In this document: piece after piece, positions 1 through 7,815 of the stretch
How positions within the stretch are numbered: the stretch's first letter is position 1
How the letters are laid out: every line of letters begins with the position of its first letter
Origin: Euperipatoides rowelli
Taxonomy: Eukaryota > Onychophora > Udeonychophora > Euonychophora > Peripatopsidae
Reading direction: 5' to 3' (one strand)
Assembly (NCBI GenBank): GCA_003024985.2
Contig: PXIH01S0147605.1
Length of the DNA stretch: 11,899 nt
Notes under the pieces: model-generated
What the model saw: only the letters and a program-made list of their open reading frames with translations
What the model was told of the DNA's origin: nothing
Database searches by the model: none
Translations under genes and position numbers: made by a program

Positions 1-1162
1 GGATCCATAGAAAGGCGATCTACAATAACAAATATCCTCCAATTCACTTTTGAAGTGATTAAATATCTTGATGGAAAAGTACCAATTGATGTGTTNTACC
101 TGGATTTTGCAGCTGCTTACGATTCAGTATCTCATGAATTACTAATGTGCAAAATTAATAATTACAAGTACCCTTTGTATATCTCAAATCTTATTAGATC
201 TTTCCTTCGTGATAGGAAAATTTTAGTTAATTGTAATGATCTGAGATCTGTTGAGACAAATGTAAATAATGGAATTCCTCAGGGCTGCGTTATCAGCTCT
301 TTCCTTTTCAATGTTTGTATTATGGATTTGGCAGTATTGTTCTCAAATCATTTAATAGGCTATGCAGATGATTTCAAATTATTCATGCCTATTCTTTCTC
401 AGAGCTGTGCAATCAAATTCCAAACCGTTATTGATGAGGTCATTGCTATATGTTCTCAGCTTAATCTCTTAGTAAATAAATAAAAAATGATTCACTTTGG
501 TAAATATAATATGGCTTATAAATACAGAATAGGAAATGAATATCTAATGGAACAAGATTCTATCAAAGATCTGGGTGTTTTGATTAACAAAGACCTAAGC
601 TATTCCGAGCATCTAAATCATATTTGTACAAATGTAAAAAAAGTTTTTGGTTTTTCCAAGAATGCTATTTCATCTCTAGATTCTCGAATATTCAACATAC
701 TGTATACATATTACATACAGCCCATTATCGATTATGGGTCTGTGACAGGAATTTATAAAGAAAGCGATATTGTTAAAAAACTAGACCCAGTTTTTAGAAA
801 CATGACAAAAAGATTATCTGACTGTACTAAATTACCATATATTGACAGATTAAAAAAAATAAAACCACTAAAACCCAGTCTTAGGTATAAAGTGAACGAC
901 CTAATTTTCATTTACAAAGAACTAATCATTAAAAAAAAATATTAACAATTATTACATAATTAATCATCGACCCAGCCTCAGAAGGCATAGATTTTGTATT
1001 AAAATACCTTTGGCTAAAAAAATGTTTTTCACATGCTCTGTTCTTAGAAGAAACATTAATCTATGGAATAGCCTTCCATCTAAATCTTTTGATTCTGGTT
1101 TGATGACATTTAAGAAAGAGATTATCGAATTTGTAAGAGTCATAGATACATCTATGACTTGA
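1..1162 (+). pseudogene. LINE ORF2 remnant: reverse transcriptase and C-terminal domain, broken
   Basis: This is the C-terminal part of a LINE ORF2 protein, which copies the element's RNA at a nicked chromosomal site. Reading frame 1 is open from base 1. The RT palm motifs are visible and look intact: motif A as YLDFAAAYDSV (about 97-129), motif B as GIPQGCVISSFLFNV (about 271-315) and the catalytic YADD (about 361-372). A TAA at 481-483 interrupts the frame just after the palm; the same frame then continues (IKDLGVLINKDLSYSEHL, about 562-618) to 945. At the A9 run 931-939 the frame shifts to frame 2, which continues through a conserved NLWNSLP motif (about 1055-1075) to a TGA at 1160-1162. 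So one nonsense codon and one frameshift separate this from an open frame. No start is assigned because the protein enters from the left edge. Base 96 is N. Confidence 0.85.
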
Positions 1163-1405
1163 GATGTTTTTTTCTATGCTTCTACAGTTTAATTTGTTTA
1201 TATAGTATATATACTTTGTTGGTTTTTATTTTATTTCACTTATTTTTTTCTCTCTGTTTCCTTCTTCCTTTGTTGTGCATTTTGTATTGCTTTATGCCTT
1301 ATGTTTAGTGTTTTGTATATTGATGTTTTTCATGTCTACATCCAGTGAATGTAGATTCTGTATAAGCCTAGGCTTAAACATGAAATCTGAAATAATAAAT
1401 AAATA
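1163..1405 (+). other. LINE 3' UTR and tail
   Basis: After the ORF2 stop comes about 210 bases of T-rich non-coding sequence, then a structured block and the tail. A 7-bp perfect hairpin (1335-1341 with 1349-1355, 7-nt loop) is followed by a 14-bp perfect palindrome (1363-1376, TAAGCCTAGGCTTA). An AATAAA signal lies at 1394-1399 inside the AATAA-type tail. In several LINE families the RT recognises a 3' stem-loop in its own RNA; that role here is inference. Confidence 0.7.
1335..1376 (+). promoter_or_regulatory. Hairpin plus 14-bp palindrome at the LINE 3' end
   Basis: The arms TCTACAT (1335-1341) and ATGTAGA (1349-1355) pair perfectly around CCAGTGA. Eight bases later TAAGCCTAGGCTTA is a perfect palindrome. 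Both lie about 30-70 bases before the end of the element, where 3'-end-recognising LINE reverse transcriptases bind. The structure is seen directly; the function is inferred. Confidence 0.5.
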
Positions 1406-2506
1406 GCAATGGAGATTCTAACAAACAAGAAATAGTTAGAGACCTTTTCAGGAATGCTCACCTATGTAGCCAAATTTATTCCACACTTGTCACAAGAAAC
1501 TCATAAATTAAGAGAGCTATTAAAGAAAAATGTACAATGGAGTTGGACAGAATAGCACACTAAATCATACAATGGATTGAAGCAGATACTCACTAAAAAA
1601 CCTGTGTTGCAGTATTTTAACAAAAAGGAACCAGTGTTGTTATCATTGGATGCATCACAAAATGGATTAGGTGCTGTATTACTTCAGAATAGTATACCAG
1701 TTGCTTATGCTTCACGTGCTTTAACTGAAACTCAAAGAGCATATGCACAAGTGGAGAAAGAAACTTTAGCAATTGTATTATTTTGGATGTGAATGGTTTC
1801 ACCAGTACTTCTTTGGAACAGAGTTTATAGTTGAGACGGATCATTTACCTTTACAATCAATTTTTAAAAAACCTCTTAGTAAATGTCCAAAGAGAATGAT
1901 GATAAGACTACAGTCTTATGCAATGGAGGTAAGATATAAACCAGGCAAGTTACAGTTTGTAACTGATGCACTGTCTAGGTCATATTTACAGAGTGAAAAT
2001 CAACCTGATTATATGGACATAGAAATTCATGTAGGAATGGTTGTGGAGAAGTTACCTATGTCTTCAAGTACGTTTGCTGTTTTCAGACTAGAAACTAGTC
2101 AAGATGAAGAACTACAGACAGACAGAAATTTGATAAGGAATGAATGGCCAAATGATAAAGCATCTGTACCAGATCTAGAAAAGTCATATTACTCATATCA
2201 TGAAGAGTTATTTGAGAAAGATGAATTAATATTTAAAGGTGACCAGTTAGTAGCACCAGTAACACTGAGGAAAGATATGCTAAACTGAATACATTATAAT
2301 CATTTAGGAATCGACAAATGCAAAATGAGAGCTCGAGAACATTATTTTGGCCTCATATGTCAAAAGAAGTGGAAGATGTTGTCAGCAATTGTAAAATCTG
2401 TTTGCAGTTACAGAGAAAAAATAGCCATGCACTGTTAATGCCAATACCAGTACCAGAAAGTTCCTGGATGACATTAGGAGCTGATATTTACATATTAAAG
2501 GGAAAG
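1403..2506 (+). pseudogene. Gypsy pol remnant: RT connection, RNase H and integrase N-terminus
   Basis: The frame starting at 1403 encodes the end of an RT (GMLTYVAKFIPHLSQ, about 1451-1495), then RNase H with its first Asp in LLSLDASQNGLGAVL (about 1638-1682) and its Glu in VEKETLAIV (about 1752-1778). Stops interrupt this frame at 1433-1435 and 1553-1555. Near 1775-1785 a shift moves to the next frame, which carries VETDHLPLQSIF (RNase H Asp) and the TDALSRS motif (about 1961-1981), then a spacer to a TGA at 2286-2288. The integrase zinc finger follows: histidine codons at 2292-2294 and 2301-2303, a further frame change near 2335-2342, then the NCKIC cysteines (about 2387-2401) and GADIYI with the first catalytic Asp (2483-2485). 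Recognisable protein ends at about 2506; the rest of the integrase core is missing. Lesions: three stops and two frameshifts. Confidence 0.85.
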
Positions 2507-2527
2507 CAGCTTTTGTTAGAAGGGAGA
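1403..2527 (+). mobile_element. Ty3/gypsy retrotransposon remnant, plus-strand copy
   Basis: The 3' part of a gypsy element is truncated on both sides. The left end coincides with the tail of the LINE, and the right side drops from inside integrase to a purine tract and a candidate LTR. The gag, protease and most of the RT of this copy are not in the window; if the LINE inserted into it, they should lie to the left of the LINE. Confidence 0.8.
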
Positions 2528-2780
2528 TGTGATAATGAGATCTTGTTGCTATGAGATGAGAGAGAGACAACATGGTGGACTGAACAGTTGACACATTGTA
2601 AGTAATTGTATTGTAANTAATTGTTATCTGTATGGATACTTTAGTAAAGATCTTAATGTAAGAGTTAAGTTATATCATTCAGCTCAAGTTAATAGCCTTA
2701 GCACAACACACAAACATACTGTATATGACACAGCCCACATTAAACTGGCTGAGATGTGGCATATCTCTGCCAACTAAGAA
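2518..2780 (+). mobile_element. Candidate polypurine tract and 3' LTR of the plus-strand gypsy
   Basis: AGAAGGGAGA (2518-2527) is an all-purine stretch immediately followed by TGTGATAATG (2528). This matches the usual order PPT then LTR beginning with TG. The following 250 bases are non-coding and contain a near-perfect tandem of 15 bases (2596-2610 and 2611-2625, with N at 2617). The right end is not determined: no clear CA end or target-site duplication was found, and 2780 is only a working limit. There is no second LTR copy in the window to compare, so this is an inference from position. Confidence 0.4.
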
Positions 2781-3389
2781 AAATTGGTAGTGGGGGCTCA
2801 ATTCTTAAGTGATGTTGCTCCATGATTAAACCTCTTGTCTATTATGGGTGTGGTGCCCAATCCTTTTTTTTCCGTCTCAAAATTATATTTTTCTATATTT
2901 TCAATCCTCCTAACGGATAATTAAAAAGTTACCTCATATTCCTCCAGTAAATAATTTTGGCAATTGTTGAAACATAGAGTGAACTGCATTTCACCTTTGC
3001 TTAGAGGGAGGTTAATTTTTTCTGTGAAAAGTTGATTTATATTTCATCCAAATAATTTCCACTCCAAACTATTCCGATTCATTTTAATAAATTTTGGTCA
3101 GCCGGTATTATTCCTTTGAACAAGTCAGATTTAGTATCACTTTATTACAAAATGTCCTATTTTCCTTTGGCCTACCATTTAAACTTTTATGTCTGTCTGT
3201 TCTTCTATTCTACAAGGAAAAAGGATAAGTCTGTCCTTTAGGCATTAACCCTTAGAGCTCGGGGTGATAGCCTATTGTAAATATGTAAATATGTATATAA
3301 GATATTGATAAATGGTTTTATGTAAATTTTTCCATTTGTTTTTCGTGTGCTTTCCTAGGTTAGAAATTTTTTATGCTGTAAATAGTTTT

Positions 3390-3390
<1 letters not shown>

Positions 3391-3429
<39 letters not shown>
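3391..3429 (+). repeat. (TAT)13 microsatellite
   Basis: Thirteen uninterrupted TAT units run from 3391 to 3429. The perfect purity suggests it is young or still changing length. It could be a free-standing microsatellite, or the tail of a retroposon whose body lies to its left (about 3245-3390); no protein evidence separates the two. Confidence 0.95.
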
Positions 3430-4092
3430 CCATAACCTATAGATATAATTACAGACAGACATACTCATTAAACAATTTGATGAAAGAAAAAGTTTTATTT
3501 TATATTACCATCAAACAAAGATTGGCTCATAACATCACTTCCTTTAAAATTCATTTTTCTTGGTGATAAGCAGATTATATCTAGCAAACATTTTACATTC
3601 TTATAGTTAGTTTTTTATTTTTTAATATTGGCAAATTGTCAAAATACCTAGTACCTTTGTCAATTTCCTTTTATTATTATTTTTGTCTTGAGCTTAAATT
3701 TTTGCTTTTTATTCATGGTAAGTTTATCCTTTTTGACATATAAAAATTGATTCCAACTAATTTTTAATATAAGATATGAGAACAATTATTTTCCTGACTA
3801 CTTTGTTCCATCCAACACATCCCCCTAGTCCACTTTCAAAGAAAGTTTTTTACTTTTTAGGGACATCATTATCCAGAAGTACCATTATCAAAAATCACAA
3901 AATTTGTAAAAGGCATATTGAAATAGTTGAGCAAAGATTTAATACTTTGATAAATAAATGCTATTACTTTGCCTATGCAAAACCCTAATCAAGTTTAGGA
4001 AATTAAAACTAAGATATTACAGTCAGTAATGACAATTAAAAATGCAATGTCTTATTCTCTTCCATTACAAAATTAAAATTGTGTTGGTAAAA

Positions 4093-4108
4093 CTCCCCCT
4101 CCCCCTCC
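4093..4108 (-). repeat. Polypurine tract on the minus strand
   Basis: CTCCCCCTCCCCCTCC on the plus strand gives a 16-base all-purine run on the minus strand. It lies downstream of the minus-strand gypsy integrase, where a polypurine tract would be expected. However, it is about 600 bases past the last recognisable pol sequence, is not followed by TG, and no matching LTR is seen near 9650-10000. It may be simple low-complexity sequence. Confidence 0.3.
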
Positions 4109-4689
4109 AATTAATAGGTTTGTCTGATCAACAAACTTATAGCCACAAGGCTTTCCACATCTCCATTTTTTTTTCATTACCGTCAGGTTAGGTTTTGGCA
4201 CCTTACACCAAGAAACCCTGAAACTAAGCACATTTGCCAGATAAACCCCTAGAGGGTAACATAACAGAAAAATAAGATGCTAGGCACTCAACCCAAGTGC
4301 CCCACCAACTCAGAGGGGTCGAATTCCCTGATTGTTGCTGGTTTCGTTTGTTCAAAGATATATCTATATAACACTTAATGATAAAGCAAACTCCTAATAG
4401 AGTTAGTTAATGCAGACAGATCTATCCGAAACACTAACTGGGTCCGATTGCACAGTTAATGAGATAAAAATTATCAAGATCTTGTCATACTAGGTGAGGC
4501 CCAAATCTCTCAGAAGCTATACTAATGCATTATAGAATAGATATAAAGAAAAATTTTGTCCTGAGAGCACTGCAAGGAAAAATTAAAAATATTGTATTCC
4601 ACGAGTCATGACCAATACTGTGAAAGGTTTTGCCCTACAAAAAGGTATACAGTAGTCATGTCAAATTATACAGAGGATCTACACTAGTT

Positions 4690-5688
4690 CCTTATCCAGT
4701 CTAAAATTCTCTCCATCTCAATTTTCCAGAATAAATGGCAATGAGACACACTCGACAATTCTCAAATGCAATCGACAAGTTTTATCCTCTCTAGGTATTC
4801 TTCGTTCTCATCTAAATTAAATTGTGAGAAAACGTCATATTGGTAAAAGCCGTGGAATATATAAAATGGCACTTGCTTTGTGCTTTTGTGTATACAGTGT
4901 TGTTAATAGCTTGCATGAGGTATGGGAGCATGGTGTCCCAGTCGGTGAAGTTTTTGTTGCAATAATGTGATATTAAGTTGAGTATTTTGCCATTTATTAT
5001 TTTTAATATGCCGTTGGAGCAAGGCCAGTAGCTATTTGTGGTTATTCTCTCTATTCCTAGCTTTGCACAAAGTGTTGACATGATATGCCCTACTAGTTGT
5101 GGTCCCTGATCTGATAGTATGTGTTTGGATCCACCATAGTGCCTGTATATGGTTTCCATATGGTCTTTGGTGATTATGTGCACTTCTTGGCTTGGTAGAG
5201 GGCTAGCAAAGGTCATTCTAGAGAAATGATCTGTATATGTAATTATATATTTGTTTCTCCTTTGTGTGGCAGAGAATGGACCTCAAATATTGATGCTGAC
5301 CTTTGACATGCAGGTAGTTGGTGGTTAGATGACTTGTACAGGTGCTTTTACCCTTCCTAGGTTTCCTTCTCTGGCACTTTTCACAGCTGAGTATGTAATT
5401 CTTTATGTAAGTAAATATAGTTTCCCAGGAAAAGCTTCTTTTTATTTTGTATATGGTTTTATCGAGTGAGAAGTGTCCCCCCTACGATGCTATTATGATA
5501 GAAATATAGGACGACTGGTATGAGAGATGCAGGGACTATAGTTTTGTAGGCAAAGCTGCTAGATTTTCCTAATTGTATTTTTTTTGATATATTTCGTTTT
5601 CAAGTTTAAAATTGTCATTTGTTATTTGTCCTTTAATTTTATTAATTATATCAATGCAGTAGTCATCTTTTAATTGTTCTTCCCACAT
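4690..5688 (-). pseudogene. Gypsy integrase remnant, catalytic residues lost
   Basis: Integrase joins element DNA to the host chromosome. After a linker (codons from about 5688), frame changes occur at the T8 run 5578-5585 and the C6 run 5477-5482. The zinc finger then reads with His at 5473-5475 and the cysteines of SCEKC at 5383-5385 and 5374-5376, followed by a basic RRKPRKGK. The core lies in another frame from about 5294: at the first catalytic position the codon is Asn (5289-5291), with a TGA at 5283-5285. The second Asp is kept in ILSDQGPQ (5109-5111). Thirty-five residues later, exactly the DX35E spacing, Lys (5001-5003) replaces Glu. Near 4855 the frame shifts again and a C-terminal stretch (DENEEYLERIKLV) ends at a TGA at 4762-4764; weak similarity stops near 4690. 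The enzyme cannot have been active in this form. Confidence 0.85.
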
Positions 5689-7092
5689 TCATTCTAGTGT
5701 TATTAGTTTTCTGCTAATCTCCAGTGTGTATGTGGTGTTCTCACACTCTTTGTGATTTAGTAAGAGCATGTCGATAAAGCTATTTAACCTACCGGGAATA
5801 TGTTCAAAATGGATGTCATTTTGCTGTATGTTGATCATCCATCTCACCACTCTAGAATTAATGTCTTTTAATTCAATTAAATAAATTAGAGGCTTATGGT
5901 CTGTCAAAAGCATAATTTTGTTTCCTTAGGTCAAGTGTTTCAATTGATCTAGGGCGAATACAATGGCAAGTGCTTCTCGCTCTATAACCGTGTAGCTCGG
6001 TTCGCCTTTGTTTAGTCTGTGACTTGCATAAGCAATGGGCTGAAATTCACCATTTTCATTTTCATGTTCTAGTACTGCTCCTAATGAGGTGAGTGAGGCG
6101 TCTGTCTTTATTATGAAAGGTTTGTCATATTTTGGGAAGGCTAATAGGGGTGCAGTTATTAGTTTTTGTTTTAAAGTTTGAAAAGCTACCTCCGTGTTGT
6201 CACTCCAGGTAATTTTGGCGTTTCTTTTCTTTAATAGGTAATATAAGGGGGCAGCTATTTCGGCAAAATTTACTATAAACTTATGGTAGAACTTTAGGCT
6301 ACCAAATAAGCTTCATACACCTTTTATTGTGGTTGGTCAAGCTATATTTTGTATAGTCGTAACACTATTTTTGACTGGGCCGCATCCATTTTTATCAACC
6401 ATATGGCCTAAATATTTGATAGATTCTATAAATAGGCGACATTTGGAAGCCTTTACTGCTAAATTTACTTTTTCTAGAGCAGTGAAAACCTCTTCTAGAG
6501 TTTTTAGGTGCTCTTCTGTGTTAAGTGAATGTATGATAATGCCATCTAGGTAGATGAAAACATGACCTTTTAGTATGATGTCCTGTAAGCATTCTACCAT
6601 TATCTTTTGAAAAATGGCCACGGATGTTACACAACCTAAACAGATGCGGGTGAATGTGTATTTTGCAAATGATACTGAGAAGGCAAATTTCTTTTGTGCT
6701 TCTTCTGTTAGTTTTACATTAAAATAGCCGTTATTTAAGTCAAGGCTGCTAAATATACGGGCTTCTCCTAGATTCTCGAGGCTGTCCTCAATATGCATGA
6801 TTGGATATTGTTCAGTCATGATCTGCTTGTTAATTTTACATAGGTCGAGGATGATCCTGACCTCTTTAGATTCCTTTTTTGGTAAGACTAGAATGGGGGA
6901 ATTATGGGGGCTATGTACCTTTTTTATAATGTTAGCTATTTCAAGCTTATCTAGAAGGAAACGTAATGGTTCATATAGTGTATGAGAGATGTGGTACTGC
7001 CGCTCGTAAATGGGAGTATCATTTTTAAATTTGGCTCGTATGCTGGTATGTTTGCTCCTTTCATGTTTATTACATCTTCGATAAGTATGTTT
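5689..7092 (-). pseudogene. Gypsy reverse transcriptase and RNase H, one frame with three stops
   Basis: A single minus-strand frame of about 467 codons covers RT and RNase H with no frameshift. The RT entry is visible as YNSPI-like HNSPILVLPKK (about 6924-6892). The first catalytic Asp is in FSSLDLNNGY (6739-6741). The second motif, normally YLDD, reads YLDG with Gly at 6541-6543. The motif before it (GCVTSVAIFQ) is also poorly kept. Stops lie at 6337-6339 (TGA), 6313-6315 (TGA) and 5926-5928 (TAA). Between them RNase H is clear: Asp in IIKTDASLTSLGAVL, Glu in EREALAIVFA, Asp in LLTDHKPLIYL (about 5907-5875) and a final Asp near IDMLLL. The frame is closed upstream by a TAA at about 7095. 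The RT segment between the protease end and HERSKH (about 7080) looks shortened compared with the family. Confidence 0.9.
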
Positions 7093-7097
7093 TTATG

Positions 7098-7631
7098 TTA
7101 AGTCTTTCTGTGTATTTCACTTAGGCCTAGCTTGTTTGTTTTAAATAGCCCATATAACTCACATGAATGATCATCATCTTGTTTGTTGTTGGTGATTGTA
7201 GTTTCGTAGCTAAATTCGTTTCTGTCCTGTGATTGGTGGATACGTTTGTCACACAGTTTGCCTTTACAAAATTGAAATTTCACAGTGCGTTTTTCACAGT
7301 CAATTATTGCATCGTATAGCACACACATATCAAAGCCTAAAATCATTTGGAAAGCTACTTTATTTTTAGTCTAGTTGCATTTTTACTAGACAAACGGATT
7401 GCAATATACTTCTATTTGCTATTTTGATATTTAAGATGGTTCTGAGTCCAGTTAGCATTTTTCCGAGATGGGTGACTTAATCGACACCACCATTGTTTTG
7501 TCACTAAGGTATTCAGATCTAACGCAACTTTCGTCTATCAAGCAATTTTCAACACCAGTACCGGTATCTAAAAGGGCGTATATTTTCTTTCCGAAGACTT
7601 CTACAATATAATCAGTTAGTCTTCGTACGTG
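7098..7631 (-). pseudogene. Gypsy aspartic protease remnant, split over three frames
   Basis: Retroviral-type aspartic proteases mature the Gag and Pol proteins as dimers. The active-site motif ALLDTGTGVENCLI is visible on the minus strand, with the catalytic Asp codon at 7566-7568. This frame ends at a TAA at 7452-7454. The protein continues in a second frame (about 7471-7369, ANRSILQSV) to a TAA at 7366-7368, then in a third frame from about 7370 that carries the conserved ILGFDMCVLYDAIIDC (about 7343-7296) and runs to a TAA at 7098-7100. Two frameshifts therefore break a domain of the usual length (roughly 120 residues before the linker). The last 50 residues are a poorly conserved linker to RT. 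Confidence 0.8.
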
Positions 7632-7692
7632 TCAGAAAATTTTATAGTATGACTACTGTTATTTTTTCTAGGCTTGTTCTTTTTTTGGCTTG

Positions 7693-7761
7693 CGCCATTT
7701 TGTTTTGCTTAGGATTTTGGTTGGGTTTTACAGACACACCCTTCGCCATTTTGTTTGCTTA
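7693..7761 (+). repeat. Local near-duplicate of 19 bases in the gag-pol linker
   Basis: CGCCATTTTGTTTTGCTTA (7693-7711) recurs as CGCCATTTTGTTTGCTTA (7744-7761), differing by one T. The units are 51 bases apart. On the minus strand each encodes a short basic peptide, consistent with a slippage duplication in the nucleocapsid tail. Confidence 0.8.
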
Positions 7762-7793
7762 ATGTTAACTTCTTTATCGCTCTCAGTTTAAAT

Positions 7794-7815
7794 ATTGTTA
7801 CAGTACCTCTCGGGA
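7794..7815 (+). repeat. 22-bp direct repeat, copy 1 (gag-pol linker)
   Basis: ATTGTTACAGTACCTCTCGG plus GA is identical to 9542-9563, in the same orientation, 1,748 bases away. With one mismatch the match extends five bases further on the left (TAAA then T or C). It falls in the minus-strand element between the zinc knuckle and protease. Confidence 0.95.

Larger units (their letters stand above)
1..1405 (+). mobile_element. Non-LTR retrotransposon (LINE), 3' part, CR1/Jockey-like
   Basis: The segment contains a LINE reverse transcriptase, its C-terminal domain, a 3' UTR and a short AATAA-rich tail ending near 1405. The reading frame is already open at base 1, so the 5' end (endonuclease and any ORF1) lies outside the window or was lost by the 5' truncation usual for LINEs. 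The clade is inferred from the RT and the C-terminal LWNSLP-type motif and could be CR1, L2 or Jockey-like. At the 3' end the next base resumes a gypsy pol protein, which points to insertion of this LINE into that element. Confidence 0.85.
2781..4690. other. Non-coding stretch between the two gypsy remnants
   Basis: About 1.9 kb of AT-rich sequence in which I recognise no protein in any frame. It holds the (TAT)13 microsatellite at 3391-3429, a C/T-rich tract at 4093-4108 and a small inverted repeat at 4284-4302 (GGCACT and AGTGCC around a 7-nt loop). Short open frames, such as 3312-3566 and 3776-3988, have low-complexity or random-looking translations and are not annotated as genes. Part of it could be unrecognised LTR or decayed 3' sequence of either gypsy copy. 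Confidence 0.6.

Noticed and set aside
1617-1844. Minus-strand open frame of 75 codons
   Set aside because: It lies opposite the well-supported RNase H of the plus-strand gypsy and its translation matches nothing I recognise. It is a shadow of that coding sequence.
2784-2800. TGGGGGCTC as a possible tRNA-Pro primer binding site after the candidate LTR
   Set aside because: Only nine bases match and the following bases diverge. It would also require a 5' LTR where the context predicts a 3' LTR.
3312-3566. Plus-strand open frame of 84 codons with a poly-leucine run
   Set aside because: The leucines come from the (TAT)13 repeat read in one frame; the rest is AT-rich and random-looking.
4185-4200. 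AGGTTAGGTT as a telomere-type TTAGG repeat pointing to an insect
   Set aside because: Fewer than two full units are present, so this says nothing firm about telomeres or species.
4284-4336. tRNA-like pattern: a stem with a 7-nt loop followed by a GGGTCGAATTCCC arm
   Set aside because: The loop lacks the T at position 33, the T-loop is altered and no acceptor stem or D-arm pairs. It is at most a coincidence or a much decayed tRNA-derived sequence.
4300-4760. An env gene downstream of integrase on the minus strand
   Set aside because: All three minus-strand frames are broken by frequent stops and no signal peptide, cleavage site or membrane segment is readable.
6313-6339. In-frame TGA codons in RT-RNase H as recoding or readthrough
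   Set aside because: A third stop (TAA at 5926-5928), the YLDG change and frameshifts in neighbouring domains make plain decay the simpler explanation.
6329-6553. Plus-strand open frame of 74 codons
   Set aside because: It is the complement of the RT region of the minus-strand gypsy, which carries clear motifs.
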